From positions 1 through 47,619 of the forward strand of contig JAEZKA010000091.1 in assembly GCA_023436225.1 (NCBI GenBank): 47,619 bases of DNA. Direction: 5' to 3'. The stretch comes from Bacillota bacterium. Its GTDB lineage: Bacteria; Bacillota; Clostridia; Lachnospirales; Lachnospiraceae. The position numbers and the translations under genes were made by a program. Of this stretch, positions 16,092 to 24,128 are shown piece after piece (position 1 is the first letter of the stretch; each line of letters starts with the position of its first letter). Under the pieces are notes generated by a model that was given only the letters and a program-made list of their open reading frames with translations, did not search any database and had not been told where the DNA came from.

Positions 16092-16212
16092 TGTGAATTA
16101 TTGAAAAGCATAATTTACACCAAGCGAATGAAATTCGCTTTGACAAGATTTGTGCCTGCGTAATCAAAGTGCATATCGTCTCGCAGGCGAGACGTTACGC
16201 ACTTGGCACAAA
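16091..16212. repeat. Three consecutive hairpins, possible mobile or switch-like element
   Basis: Hairpin 1: GTGTGAATTAT (16091-16101) with ATAATTTACAC (16110-16120). Hairpin 2: AAGCGAAT (16122-16129) with ATTCGCTT (16133-16140). Hairpin 3: TTTGTGCC (16149-16156) with GGCACAAA (16205-16212), enclosing CGTCTCG/CGAGACG (16177-16194) and two competing pairings, TGCGTAA/TTACGCA or AAGTGC/GCACTT. Nearly every base of the trmN6-rsmI gap is paired. No T-run follows any of them. Confidence 0.55.
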
Positions 16213-16256
16213 CTAACTCAAAGGGAAGGTATGTTAAGTTAGTGAAAGGATATATT

Positions 16257-17117
16257 ATGTCCGGTATGTTATATTTGTGTGCTACACCCATCGGCAACCT
16301 GGAGGATATTACCTTCCGTGTCATCCGAACCTTGAAAGAGGTGGATCTGATTGCAGCCGAGGATACCAGGCACAGCATTAAATTATTAAATCATTTTGAT
16401 ATAAAGACACCGATGACCAGCTATCATGAGTTTAATAAGGTAGATAAGGCAAGACATCTGGTGGAGCAGCTTCTGACAGGAATGAATATTGCCCTGATAA
16501 CCGATGCGGGGACTCCAGGTATTTCCGATCCAGGAGAGGAACTGGTAAAGCAGGCTTACGAGGCTGGAATCAACGTTACTTCTATTCCGGGTGCCTGTGC
16601 GGCAGTGACGGCATTAACCCTATCTGGACTTGGAACAAGAAGATTTTGCTTTGAGGCATTCCTGCCCAGCGATAAAAGGGCAAGGCAGCGGGTGCTGAAT
16701 GAATTGAAAAACGACACAAGAACACTAATCCTATATGAGGCACCTCATAGACTCTGCAAGACTCTGCAGGAGCTACTGGAGGTATTAGGAGACCGAAGAA
16801 TTTCATTAATCAAGGAATTAACTAAGTTACATGAGAAGGTTTGGCAGACAACTCTTTCCGAGGCTATCCTAGGTTTAAGTGAACAGGAGCCAAGAGGAGA
16901 ATATGTTCTGGTACTAGAGGGTAAATCTGACTTAGAGCTGGAGGCTGAGAAGCAGGAGCAGTGGGGAGCTATTGCCTTGGCCGAGCACATGAGTATCTAT
17001 TTGGATCAGGGCTTCGATAAGAAGGAGGCAATGAAGGCTGTCGCGAAGGACAGAGGCGTAAGCAAACGAGATATTTATCAATTGCTTATTAATGAGGAAG
17101 CCGAGGATAAGGGGTAA
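16257..17117 (+). CDS. rsmI: 16S rRNA 2'-O-ribose C1402 methyltransferase
   Basis: SAM-dependent enzyme that 2'-O-methylates C1402 of 16S rRNA (YraL/YabC family). Typical segments: LYLCATPIGNLEDITFR (about 5-21), AAEDTRHSIKLLNHF, ITDAGTPGISDPGEELV and the serine-proline-rich SIPGACAAVTALTLSGL. Length 286 aa fits the family. ATG 16257 is chosen because AAAGGA lies 6 bases upstream; a longer frame from TTG 16203 would run through the hairpin region and lacks a ribosome binding site. Confidence 0.92.
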   Translation: MSGMLYLCATPIGNLEDITFRVIRTLKEVDLIAAEDTRHSIKLLNHFDIKTPMTSYHEFNKVDKARHLVEQLLTGMNIALITDAGTPGISDPGEELVKQAYEAGINVTSIPGACAAVTALTLSGLGTRRFCFEAFLPSDKRARQRVLNELKNDTRTLILYEAPHRLCKTLQELLEVLGDRRISLIKELTKLHEKVWQTTLSEAILGLSEQEPRGEYVLVLEGKSDLELEAEKQEQWGAIALAEHMSIYLDQGFDKKEAMKAVAKDRGVSKRDIYQLLINEEAEDKG

Positions 17118-17138
17118 CTGTCTTTTGGAGGTGAAATA

Positions 17139-18677
17139 ATGTTGCGTGGGGTATTTCGAACAAAAGAGAGAAAAGTAATTGCGGCGATTCTGGGGATAAT
17201 AATCTTAATTGGATTTATCATTTTCAATATGGCATCCAAAGCAGGACAGATTGATGAACAGGCAGTTATGGCAGAAAATTACCTTAATGCAGGAAGCTTT
17301 GAGCATGCAGTAGAGGCTTATCAAAAAGCGTTATCAATGAAGAATAGTGACCAGGAGAATCTGTCCATCGGACTCTCCAGGGCTTATGTAGGACTAGAGG
17401 ATTTTGATAAGGCTTTGGAGGTTTTACGCGCCTGTTACCAGAAAAAATCCACAATGAGGCTTGAAAAAGAGATTGAGGAAGTCACATCCGCAAAGCTGGA
17501 TTACGAATTTCTTCAGTCTATTTCCCGTGCAGATGTTTATTTCTCAAACAAGGAATATGATAAAGCAATTTCGGTATATGAAGAGGCTAAGCTGATTAAG
17601 AGTAAGGACAGCACCTCGTATACGAGAATAGCTCAGGCTTATATTGAACAGGGAAAATATGATCTTGCCAGGGAGAAGGTTCTGGAGGGGATAGAGATCA
17701 ATCGGAATGAGGAGCTGGAGAAGCTCTTAACTACCATTGATACATACCTTTTGAAAGAGGATTATGATCTGATGGTTACACAAGCCGAGGAATATGTATA
17801 TCAAGAGAATTACGAGGATGGAATTGAGAAATATAAAGAGGCGATCAAACTATTGCCGTCACAAACGAAGGCTTATAAGAATCTGGCTTTAGTTTATCTG
17901 GAACGTGAGGAATATGATGAGGCTGTTTCACTCCTTACAGAAGCGGTGGGTCTTACTAAAGATGCAGAGCTACGTGAACTGTTGACCACGGCTATGGAGC
18001 AAAAAGAAGCCGAAGAAGAGAAACAGAATGTGCTGGCTGAACTTTACAAAGCTGTACAAGTGCGAAATGTCGATCAGATTATTGCTGTCATGGAGACGAA
18101 CATTTACCGCAAGCAGATATCGGCAGAAGCACCAGTCTATTATGGTACCAGTGAAGGTGATATCGCTAAGGATGAAGGCTTGATCATCTATAAAGGAGAT
18201 CAGCTTTATTATGGAGATATTGTCAATGGAGTTAAAAAGGGAGAGGGTATGTATTTTATGCTGACCGAAAATAACTACGGTCAGGGCTATTACTATTACA
18301 ATGGGGCATGGGATAACGATATTCCAAATGGTGCCGGAAAGGTAATTAATGTAAAACATCAAAAAAAGGAGTCTGGAGATATCATTATCAGTAAGACCGT
18401 GACGGAGGGTATCTACTTTAATGCACTAGAAGACGGAACCATGAATAAGTATTTTTATGAGGATGGTAATGAGACAGGAAGAATACGCTACCTTGCTCAG
18501 AATGGTATTCCGTTATCTAAGGGTACAACCCAGAGAGTTCCCAGCCCTACACCTGCAACTAAGGCATATAGCATTGGAGAATTATATCATAATGGTAAGA
18601 GTACGGGTGAGGACTACCTGGCTGATCCTGATATTGTCTGGGGAGTGGACCCTTTCATTCGTAGTAAGAAAAAATAA
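17139..18677 (+). CDS. Membrane-anchored TPR protein with C-terminal MORN-like repeats
   Basis: One N-terminal transmembrane segment (about residues 13-32, VIAAILGIIILIGFIIFNMA) with a short positively charged front places the rest outside the membrane. Residues about 37-290 form several tetratricopeptide repeats (for example NAGSFEHAVEAYQKALS, NYEDGIEKYKEAIKLLPS). From about 360 come MORN-like glycine/tyrosine repeats (YYGDIVNGVKKGEGMYF; YYNGAWDNDIPNGAGKV; GIYFNALEDGTMNKYF). No enzymatic motif. Likely a scaffold at the cell envelope. ATG 17139 has TGGAGGTG 6 bases upstream and follows rsmI by 21 bases, so it is the last gene of the cluster before two terminators. Confidence 0.75.
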   Translation: MLRGVFRTKERKVIAAILGIIILIGFIIFNMASKAGQIDEQAVMAENYLNAGSFEHAVEAYQKALSMKNSDQENLSIGLSRAYVGLEDFDKALEVLRACYQKKSTMRLEKEIEEVTSAKLDYEFLQSISRADVYFSNKEYDKAISVYEEAKLIKSKDSTSYTRIAQAYIEQGKYDLAREKVLEGIEINRNEELEKLLTTIDTYLLKEDYDLMVTQAEEYVYQENYEDGIEKYKEAIKLLPSQTKAYKNLALVYLEREEYDEAVSLLTEAVGLTKDAELRELLTTAMEQKEAEEEKQNVLAELYKAVQVRNVDQIIAVMETNIYRKQISAEAPVYYGTSEGDIAKDEGLIIYKGDQLYYGDIVNGVKKGEGMYFMLTENNYGQGYYYYNGAWDNDIPNGAGKVINVKHQKKESGDIIISKTVTEGIYFNALEDGTMNKYFYEDGNETGRIRYLAQNGIPLSKGTTQRVPSPTPATKAYSIGELYHNGKSTGEDYLADPDIVWGVDPFIRSKKK

Positions 18678-18716
18678 TATCATTTTTATGCATTCATATT
18701 TAACTGTGTAATAAAA

Positions 18717-18790
18717 AAGAAAGCCGACAGGATATGACCCCTAGAAGTTAGATTGTCTAACTTTTGGGGGTCGGTTCAATAGGCTTTCTT
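18717..18790. terminator. Nested hairpin after the TPR gene; possible IS-end relic
   Basis: Outer arms AAGAAAGCC (18717-18725) and GGCTTTCTT (18782-18790); inner arms GACCCCT..GTTAGA (from 18736) and TCTAAC..GGGGGTC (to 18772). It can act as a terminator (T-rich after the outer stem). The inner sequence resembles, from memory, the inverted ends of IS3-family elements, so the hairpin may be a relic of two such ends. Confidence 0.6.
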
Positions 18791-18801
18791 CTTTATATTT
18801 G

Positions 18802-18835
18802 AAAAGGGCTTGTCAAATATATGACAAGCCCTTTT
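18802..18835. terminator. Strong bidirectional intrinsic terminator
   Basis: A 14-bp perfect stem: AAAAGGGCTTGTCA (18802-18815) and TGACAAGCCCTTTT (18822-18835), with A/T tails in both directions. It lies between convergent genes: the TPR gene on the left and the AbrB-like gene on the right. Confidence 0.85.
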
Positions 18836-18980
18836 GTCCTAAGTAATCATTACATGTTTCTGTATTCGGCAAGAATACAGTCAAACTTATAATCCGTAAT
18901 TAATGAAAACCTATGGCATGATTGTCATTAATAAAATGCTTCATAAAAGTTTATAATGTAAATGTTTTGGAATATGTTAA

Positions 18981-19238
18981 TTACTCAATGATTCCTGCAA
19001 GTTTAGCAAGTTCAACGATAGTGTCTTTAGAGATTTTCTTTCCTTGATATTCAAGCAAATTGTCTTTATTGCCGTTGAATATATCAGTGGGCTCATATTT
19101 CTGAAGGATAATTCTTCCTTCGTCAACAAAAATTTCCAACGGATCTCTCTCGCTAACATCCAAGGTTCTTCTCAACTCAATGGGAAGTGTGATTCTTCCA
19201 AGTTCGTCGAGTCTTCTTACGATACCAGTGCTTTTCAT
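18981..19238 (-). CDS. AbrB/SpoVT-family transition-state regulator
   Basis: Small DNA-binding protein (85 aa) with an AbrB-type swapped-hairpin domain at the N-terminus: MKSTGIVRRLDELGRITLPIELRRTL, here the classic GIVRRLDELGRI start, followed by EIFVDEGRIILQKYEP. Such proteins repress post-exponential and sporulation genes in Firmicutes. The C-terminal 35 residues are a tail that probably mediates oligomerisation. AGGAGGCC lies about 6 bases before the ATG at 19238, and a sigma-A promoter lies at 19343-19371. In Bacillus abrB follows the same cluster on the opposite strand. Confidence 0.88.
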   Translation of the reverse strand: MKSTGIVRRLDELGRITLPIELRRTLDVSERDPLEIFVDEGRIILQKYEPTDIFNGNKDNLLEYQGKKISKDTIVELAKLAGIIE

Positions 19239-19342
19239 AATAGGCCTCCTATTCTTAAGTGTATTGGGGAATAAAATAGATTGCTATCTACAATGAATGA
19301 GCATATACATCCTAGCTTACATTATTTGTAATAGCATTAAAT

Positions 19343-19371
19343 AAGATATCATAGGATTTTTTCAAAGTCAA
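19343..19371 (-). promoter_or_regulatory. Sigma-A promoter of the AbrB-like gene
   Basis: On the minus strand TTGACT (19366-19371) and TATCTT (19343-19348) are 17 bases apart, leaving an untranslated leader of about 100 bases. The divergent spmA gene starts 180 bases to the right. Confidence 0.6.
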
Positions 19372-19552
19372 CTAAAATAATTGTCATATGATAGCACTAT
19401 TTAAACAATTATTGTAAATACGATACAATAAATACCATAAAAGTCGAGAAAATAGGGTTATTTCTTCCATAATCAGGAATATAGTTATAATAAATAACCA
19501 AAAAGACACAACAAATTTCGTGAAAATTTGACAAATCTAGAAAGGAGAAAAG

Positions 19553-20146
19553 ATGCTTAATTACCTATGGGGAATCATGATTGTTCTGGGAGTAACAGTG
19601 GGAGTTCTAAGAGGAGAAATCGGCGAGATCAGTAAAGCTACTATAAATTCCTCCAAGGAGGCAGTTACTTTATGTATTACAATGCTTGGCATTATGGCTA
19701 TGTGGACTGGAATTATGCAGATAGCGAAGAAAAGTGGGCTGGTTGCATCCTTAACAAAGGCGCTGCGACCGTTTCTTAGGATATTATATCCGAGCATTCC
19801 AAAGGATCATGTGGTTAATGAATACATAGCCTCCAATATGATTGCAAATATTCTCGGACTTGGTTGGGCGGCAACCCCTATGGGTCTAATGGCTATGAAG
19901 GAGCTGAAGAAGCTGAATCATGATTCGCAGGTAGCTAGCTGTGATATGTGCACACTTTTGATTATTAATATATCCTCGTTGCAGCTTATTCCTGTCAATG
20001 TCATAGCCTATCGCAGCCAGTACGGATCGGTAAATCCAGCAGAGATACTGGGAGCCGGGCTGGTTGCCACGTTGTGCTCTACCTGCGTCGGCTTTGCTTT
20101 TTCCGTCATAGCAAGAAAGCTCAGTTACCGTAAAGGACACCAATAG
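19553..20146 (+). CDS. spmA: Spore maturation protein A
   Basis: Multi-pass membrane protein (197 aa) needed with SpmB for full spore core dehydration in Bacillus. It shows nucleoside-transporter-gate-like features: GEIGEISKATINSSKEAVTLCITMLGIMAMWTGIM cannot be quoted whole, but the SKEAV and MWTGIMQIAKKSGL pieces are typical, as is the conserved NMIANILGLGWAATPMGLMA. AAAGGAG lies 6 bases before ATG 19553. Followed by spmB after 11 bases. Confidence 0.9.
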   Translation: MLNYLWGIMIVLGVTVGVLRGEIGEISKATINSSKEAVTLCITMLGIMAMWTGIMQIAKKSGLVASLTKALRPFLRILYPSIPKDHVVNEYIASNMIANILGLGWAATPMGLMAMKELKKLNHDSQVASCDMCTLLIINISSLQLIPVNVIAYRSQYGSVNPAEILGAGLVATLCSTCVGFAFSVIARKLSYRKGHQ

Positions 20147-20157
20147 GAGGGAGAAGT

Positions 20158-20685
20158 GTGAGATTTTTAATCTACATATCGGATTACATTATACCGTTTC
20201 TGTTTTTTTATATTGTTGGCTTTGGTCTTTTGATGAAGACGAATATTTTTGATGAATTCATTCAAGGCGCAAAGGACGGCTTTAAAGTAGTGCTTGATAT
20301 TTTACCTACCTTGATTGGTTTGATGGTCGCAATAGGCGTTTTACGAGCTTCAGGGACCCTTACTATCGTGTCGGATCTCCTGCGTCCACTGACGGATCTG
20401 CTTCATTTTCCATCCCAGCTGGTACCGGTAGCAATTATTAAGATGTTTTCCTCCTCTGCGGCAACCAGTCTGGTCCTCGACATCTTTAAGGAATACGGAC
20501 CGGATTCCTACCTAGGACGCCTGGTATCCGTTATGATGAGCAGTACAGAGACGATTTTTTACACCCTGGCGGTATATTTTATGGCAGCTGGTGTCAAGAA
20601 GACCAGATACACCTTACTTGGGTGTCTGCTTACAACCCTGACGGGTATTATTGTAAGTGTGATCATGACAAAGCTAGTATTCTAG
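20158..20685 (+). CDS. spmB: Spore maturation protein B
   Basis: Partner membrane protein of SpmA (175 aa), with hydrophobic segments and the gate motif FIQGAKDGFKVVLDILPTLI near residues 38-57. A conserved SSTETIFYTLAVYF follows near 125. The start is GTG 20158 with AGGAGGGAG 5 bases upstream, just after the spmA stop. Expression is expected late in sporulation, but no sigma-G or sigma-F promoter was identified with certainty. Confidence 0.9.
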   Translation: MRFLIYISDYIIPFLFFYIVGFGLLMKTNIFDEFIQGAKDGFKVVLDILPTLIGLMVAIGVLRASGTLTIVSDLLRPLTDLLHFPSQLVPVAIIKMFSSSAATSLVLDIFKEYGPDSYLGRLVSVMMSSTETIFYTLAVYFMAAGVKKTRYTLLGCLLTTLTGIIVSVIMTKLVF

Positions 20686-20704
20686 TAAGTAATCCATCCG
20701 AAGG

Positions 20705-20797
20705 ATGGTTAAGATAATAGAAGCTTTAGAAGATGAGATAGAAAAGATCAGGGAATGCATCACATTGACCGAAGCAGTTCTGGCTAAGCTGTATTAA
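20705..20797 (+). CDS. Possible 30-aa helical peptide
   Basis: An ATG frame 20 bases after spmB encodes MVKIIEALEDEIEKIRECIT and ten more residues, strongly amphipathic-helical. Its ribosome binding site is poor (GAAGG immediately before ATG). It may be a real small protein, a fragment of a longer gene, or chance. Confidence 0.25.
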   Translation: MVKIIEALEDEIEKIRECITLTEAVLAKLY

Positions 20798-20822
20798 AGC
20801 GTAGTGAGCATAGTACGAGAAG

Positions 20823-20877
20823 GACACTCGTACTGAATGAAAGACACTCGCACTGCAAAAAATGGACACTCTCACTG
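20823..20877. repeat. Three short tandem repeats (20-22 bp units)
   Basis: GACACTCGTACTG (20823), GACACTCGCACTG (20843) and GACACTCTCACTG (20865) are separated by A-rich spacers. There are only three units, too few and too short for a CRISPR array. Function unknown. Confidence 0.6.
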
Positions 20878-20899
20878 CGAGCAATATATTAGTTTATGA

Positions 20900-20927
20900 G
20901 GATACATGGATTAACATGTATCCTTTT
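20900..20927 (+). terminator. Intrinsic terminator downstream of spmB
   Basis: GGATACATG (20900-20908) pairs with CATGTATCC (20915-20923), followed by TTTT. It ends the spm transcript. The remaining bases up to 21111 hold only a possible -10 element (TATAAT near 21051) for the next operon. Confidence 0.8.
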
Positions 20928-21111
20928 CTGTTCCTGCTTATTGCATCCTAAGATCAATAGAAAGCCTGCTTCGGAAACGATATATCACCATATAAAGTTG
21001 TGTATAAAAGTTCTCCGGGCAGACTCTTTATATGTCGCGTAAAAAGGGATATAATCTAGGTAAGATTGTAATGCTAATTATGGATATCAAATAGTTTCGG
21101 AGGTGATTATT

Positions 21112-22497
21112 ATGCCACTAGTTGGTGCATTTATCGTTCCTCATCCGCCGCTCATTGTTCCTGAGGTAGGACGAGGTGAGGAGAAGAAGATAGGTAAGAC
21201 CATTCAAAGTTATCATGAGGTAGCTAAGAGGATTGCGGAGCTTAAGCCGGATACAATTATCCTTACATCACCGCATTCCATTATGTATTCGGATTATTTT
21301 CATATCTCGCCCGGGAAGAGAGCCAAGGGTGACTTTGGTAATTTTAGAGCAAAGGATGTATCCTTTCAGGTAGATTATGATGAGGAATTTGTCAGGGCTT
21401 TAGAAGCCTGCGCTGAGCGGGATGGCATAGAAGCTGGTACTCTGGGAGAGAAGAATCCGGAGCTTGATCATGGCACTATGGTGCCGCTTTATTTTATTAA
21501 TCAGTATGATAAGGATTATAAGCTGGTAAGGATTGGTCTATCCGGTCTGTCTCTTCCGCTTCATTATCGTCTTGGTAAATGCGTAGAGAAGACAGCAGCG
21601 AAGCTTAACCGAAGGATTGTATTTGTGGCAAGTGGGGATTTATCGCACAAGCTGAAGGAGGAGGGCCCCTATGGCTTTGCGCAGGAGGGAGTAGAGTTCG
21701 ATCGGCAGATCGTTGAGGCGATGAAGGAGGGGGATTTCCTGAAATTCCTGGAATTCAATCCTGATTTCTGTGAATCGGCGGCAGAATGCGGTCTGCGATC
21801 ATTTATTATTATGGCGGGAGCCCTTAGCGGTAAAGCAGTTGAGGCCAATTTTCTGTCCTATGAGGGACCTTTTGGGGTCGGTTATGGGGTATGTGAGTAT
21901 AAGATTGTCGGGGAAGCCAAGGATCGTAATTTTGATGAGGTATTTACCCAGAAGCAGAGAGAGTTAGCCAGGGAGCTTCAAAAGCACGAGGACCCCTATG
22001 TTCATTTAGCTAGGCATTCGCTTGAGACCTATGTCAGTACTGGTAAATATGCTAAGCTTCCCGAGGGACTTCCTGAAGAATTACTTACCTGTAAGGCAGG
22101 AGTATTCGTATCATTGAAAAAGCATGGCAGTCTACGCGGCTGCATTGGTACGATTAGCCCGGTTACGGAAAGTATCGCTAAGGAGATCCTTCGTAATGCA
22201 GTAAGTGCTGCTGTAGAGGATCCGAGATTTGCTCCTGTGACAGAGGACGAGCTGGATGAACTGATCTACAGTGTGGATGTACTCTCTCCGGCAGAAGCGA
22301 TTAGCTCTATGGATGATTTGGATGTTAAGCGATATGGTGTCATCGTAACCTCGGGCAGAAAGAGAGGACTGCTCCTTCCGAATCTGGAGGGTGTCGATAC
22401 CGTTGAACAGCAGATATCAATTGCAAGAAAAAAAGCAGGGATTTATGACAATGAGAAGGTTTCCTTGGAGCGCTTTGAGGTGGTGAGACATAAATGA
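21112..22497 (+). CDS. AmmeMemoRadiSam system fusion: Memo-like (B) plus AMMECR1 (A) protein
   Basis: Two-domain protein, 461 aa. The N-terminal half (1 to about 270) is Memo-like and related to LigB extradiol dioxygenases: GAFIVPHPPLIVPEVGRGEE, TSPHSIMYSDYFHISPG and VASGDLSHKLKEEGPYG supply the histidines expected at the ancestral metal site. The C-terminal half (from about 280) is an AMMECR1 domain with the hallmark SLRGCIGTISPV. ATG 21112 is chosen because GGAGGTGA lies 8 bases upstream; GTG 21103 sits inside that site. Biochemical function is unknown, but the domains regularly occur with a radical SAM enzyme, which follows here with a 4-base overlap. Confidence 0.9.
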   Translation: MPLVGAFIVPHPPLIVPEVGRGEEKKIGKTIQSYHEVAKRIAELKPDTIILTSPHSIMYSDYFHISPGKRAKGDFGNFRAKDVSFQVDYDEEFVRALEACAERDGIEAGTLGEKNPELDHGTMVPLYFINQYDKDYKLVRIGLSGLSLPLHYRLGKCVEKTAAKLNRRIVFVASGDLSHKLKEEGPYGFAQEGVEFDRQIVEAMKEGDFLKFLEFNPDFCESAAECGLRSFIIMAGALSGKAVEANFLSYEGPFGVGYGVCEYKIVGEAKDRNFDEVFTQKQRELARELQKHEDPYVHLARHSLETYVSTGKYAKLPEGLPEELLTCKAGVFVSLKKHGSLRGCIGTISPVTESIAKEILRNAVSAAVEDPRFAPVTEDELDELIYSVDVLSPAEAISSMDDLDVKRYGVIVTSGRKRGLLLPNLEGVDTVEQQISIARKKAGIYDNEKVSLERFEVVRHK

Positions 22498-23321
22498 GAG
22501 CAGAATGCAGGATTTGCCCCCACCATTGTAGGATAGAGGAAGGTCATCTGGGACTATGTAAGGCTAGAACAAACCGGAATAATGTAATTATCAGTGATAA
22601 TTACGGTAAGGTGACAGCAGTAGCCTTGGATCCGATCGAAAAGAAGCCTTTATATCATTTCCATCCCGGTAGTAAGATCCTTTCCATTGGTAGCTATGGA
22701 TGTAATCTTGACTGTCCCTTCTGCCAGAACTGCGATATCTCCATGGTTGGTGGTAACGAGATAGCGACGGAGGAGGTAACCATAGAAGAATTGGTATTAA
22801 AGGCAAAGCTACTTGAGTCTCGTGGAAATATTGGAATTGCTTATACCTATAATGAGCCTTTGATTGGCTTTGAATTTGTTCGGGATTGTTCCATGGCAGT
22901 GAAGAGGCAAGGGCTTAAGAACATTGTTGTAACCAATGGTTATATCAGTGAGGAGCCGTTACTGGAGCTCTTGCCTTATATTGATGCATTTAATATCGAC
23001 TTGAAGGGCTTCACGGAGGAATTCTATCATAAGCTCCGCGGAGATCTAGCCACGGTAAAAAGATCCATCGAGTTGGCGGCAAAGGTCTGTCATGTTGAGG
23101 TGACAACGCTCATTATACCGGGAGAGAATGACGGTGAGGAGGAGATGAAAGAGCTCTCCGGATGGCTGGCAAGCTTAAGTCCAGATATTGTGCTTCATAT
23201 CTCGAGGTTCTTTCCAAGATGGAGGATGCAGGATAGGGGTGCTACGCCAGTCAAGCAGGTATATCACCTTGCCGAGATTGCAAGAGAGAAGCTAAGTTAT
23301 GTATACGAAGGAAATTGTTAA
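22494..23321 (+). CDS. amrS: AmmeMemoRadiSam system radical SAM enzyme
   Basis: Radical SAM protein of the pyruvate-formate-lyase-activating-enzyme-like group (275 aa). The iron-sulfur cysteines are C70, C74 and C77 in CNLDCPFC; an N-terminal CxxCPHHC-type cysteine group (C5, C8, C12, C22) may hold a further cluster. Other pieces: GNIGIAYTYNEP, FNIDLKGFTEEFYHKLRGD and LHISRFFPRWRM. The family is usually about 330 residues, so this is a short member. ATGA overlap with the Memo-AMMECR1 gene shows tight coupling. The substrate is unknown; the partner proteins are the obvious candidates. Confidence 0.9.
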   Translation: MRAECRICPHHCRIEEGHLGLCKARTNRNNVIISDNYGKVTAVALDPIEKKPLYHFHPGSKILSIGSYGCNLDCPFCQNCDISMVGGNEIATEEVTIEELVLKAKLLESRGNIGIAYTYNEPLIGFEFVRDCSMAVKRQGLKNIVVTNGYISEEPLLELLPYIDAFNIDLKGFTEEFYHKLRGDLATVKRSIELAAKVCHVEVTTLIIPGENDGEEEMKELSGWLASLSPDIVLHISRFFPRWRMQDRGATPVKQVYHLAEIAREKLSYVYEGNC

Positions 23322-23578
23322 GGAAGACAGCAGATAGTTAGGGGAATCTGATAATAACACGAGTTGTTAAAAGATATCTTTGATTATTTCATGGTTGATG
23401 CTACTGAAACTGTTCAGAAGCTAATCTAATTAATAAATGAGTGTGTAATAGAAAATAACATTAACCTCACATAATATACCAAAAGTGTTCCATACTAATA
23501 GTGTCAGAGTGGATGGAATTCTAATTCATTTCATTTGCGTAGGAAGATTGAATTTCACTCAGATAGAAAGGAGACAGT

Positions 23579-23734
23579 ATGGACAAAAAGCAAAACGAGA
23601 AGCAGCATCAGAAGAAGGAACAGGATAAGTTCAACAGCGTTACGAGCTCTGTGAAGCCGGAGAATCAGAACCAGACCCATAATGCGCGTAAGGAAGGTGT
23701 CGGAAGACAGAACAATAAGTACCGCGATGAGTGA
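23579..23734 (+). CDS. Small Lys/Asn/Gln-rich protein (51 aa), CPC_1213-like
   Basis: A 51-codon gene with a strong ribosome binding site (GAAAGGAG, 5 bases before ATG 23579). The product is hydrophilic, basic and disordered-looking (MDKKQNEKQHQKKEQDKFNS at the start; NARKEGVGRQNN near the end). It resembles, from memory, a clostridial small-protein family (CPC_1213) that ends in a similar NARKEG.G motif. A small spore-associated protein is another possibility. It has its own terminator at 23785. The preceding 250 bases (23322-23578) show no other gene. Confidence 0.65.
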   Translation: MDKKQNEKQHQKKEQDKFNSVTSSVKPENQNQTHNARKEGVGRQNNKYRDE

Positions 23735-23784
23735 TAAGCCTGACTAAACTTGTATGATATATATGGAATAGATTTCACTGACTA

Positions 23785-23834
23785 AGGAACTCACACATTA
23801 CTATTGGCAAGGAAATAGGATGGTGGGTTCTTTT
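23785..23834 (+). terminator. Terminator after the 51-aa gene
   Basis: GAACTCAC (23787-23794) pairs with GTGGGTTC (23823-23830) with one G-U pair, followed by TTTT. The bases from 23835 to about 24128 are AT-rich and show no gene. Confidence 0.55.
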
Positions 23835-24128
23835 GTATTTCATGGAATAGATACCGAAAAATGAATATTCTAAGAAGCTCATTACCATTATATGTAAGAT
23901 CATGGTATTGACATTTGTTGAAGCAGATGATAACATGGCTTCATCACAATTATCATGAATTAATACAGGAGATAAAGATAATTACGAAAGGCTTTTATTA
24001 AAAAATAATTACATAATGATTCATAATAACAAAAAGGAGGGTAGTTACATAGAATAAAATGTGATTGTGATACCGGTACCCATTCACAAGATCAACCCAA
24101 GATCTGATTAACAGAAATGTTTATATTA

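Noticed and set aside
20823..20877. CRISPR array
   Set aside because: Only three units of about 13 conserved bases with short A-rich spacers, and no cas genes.
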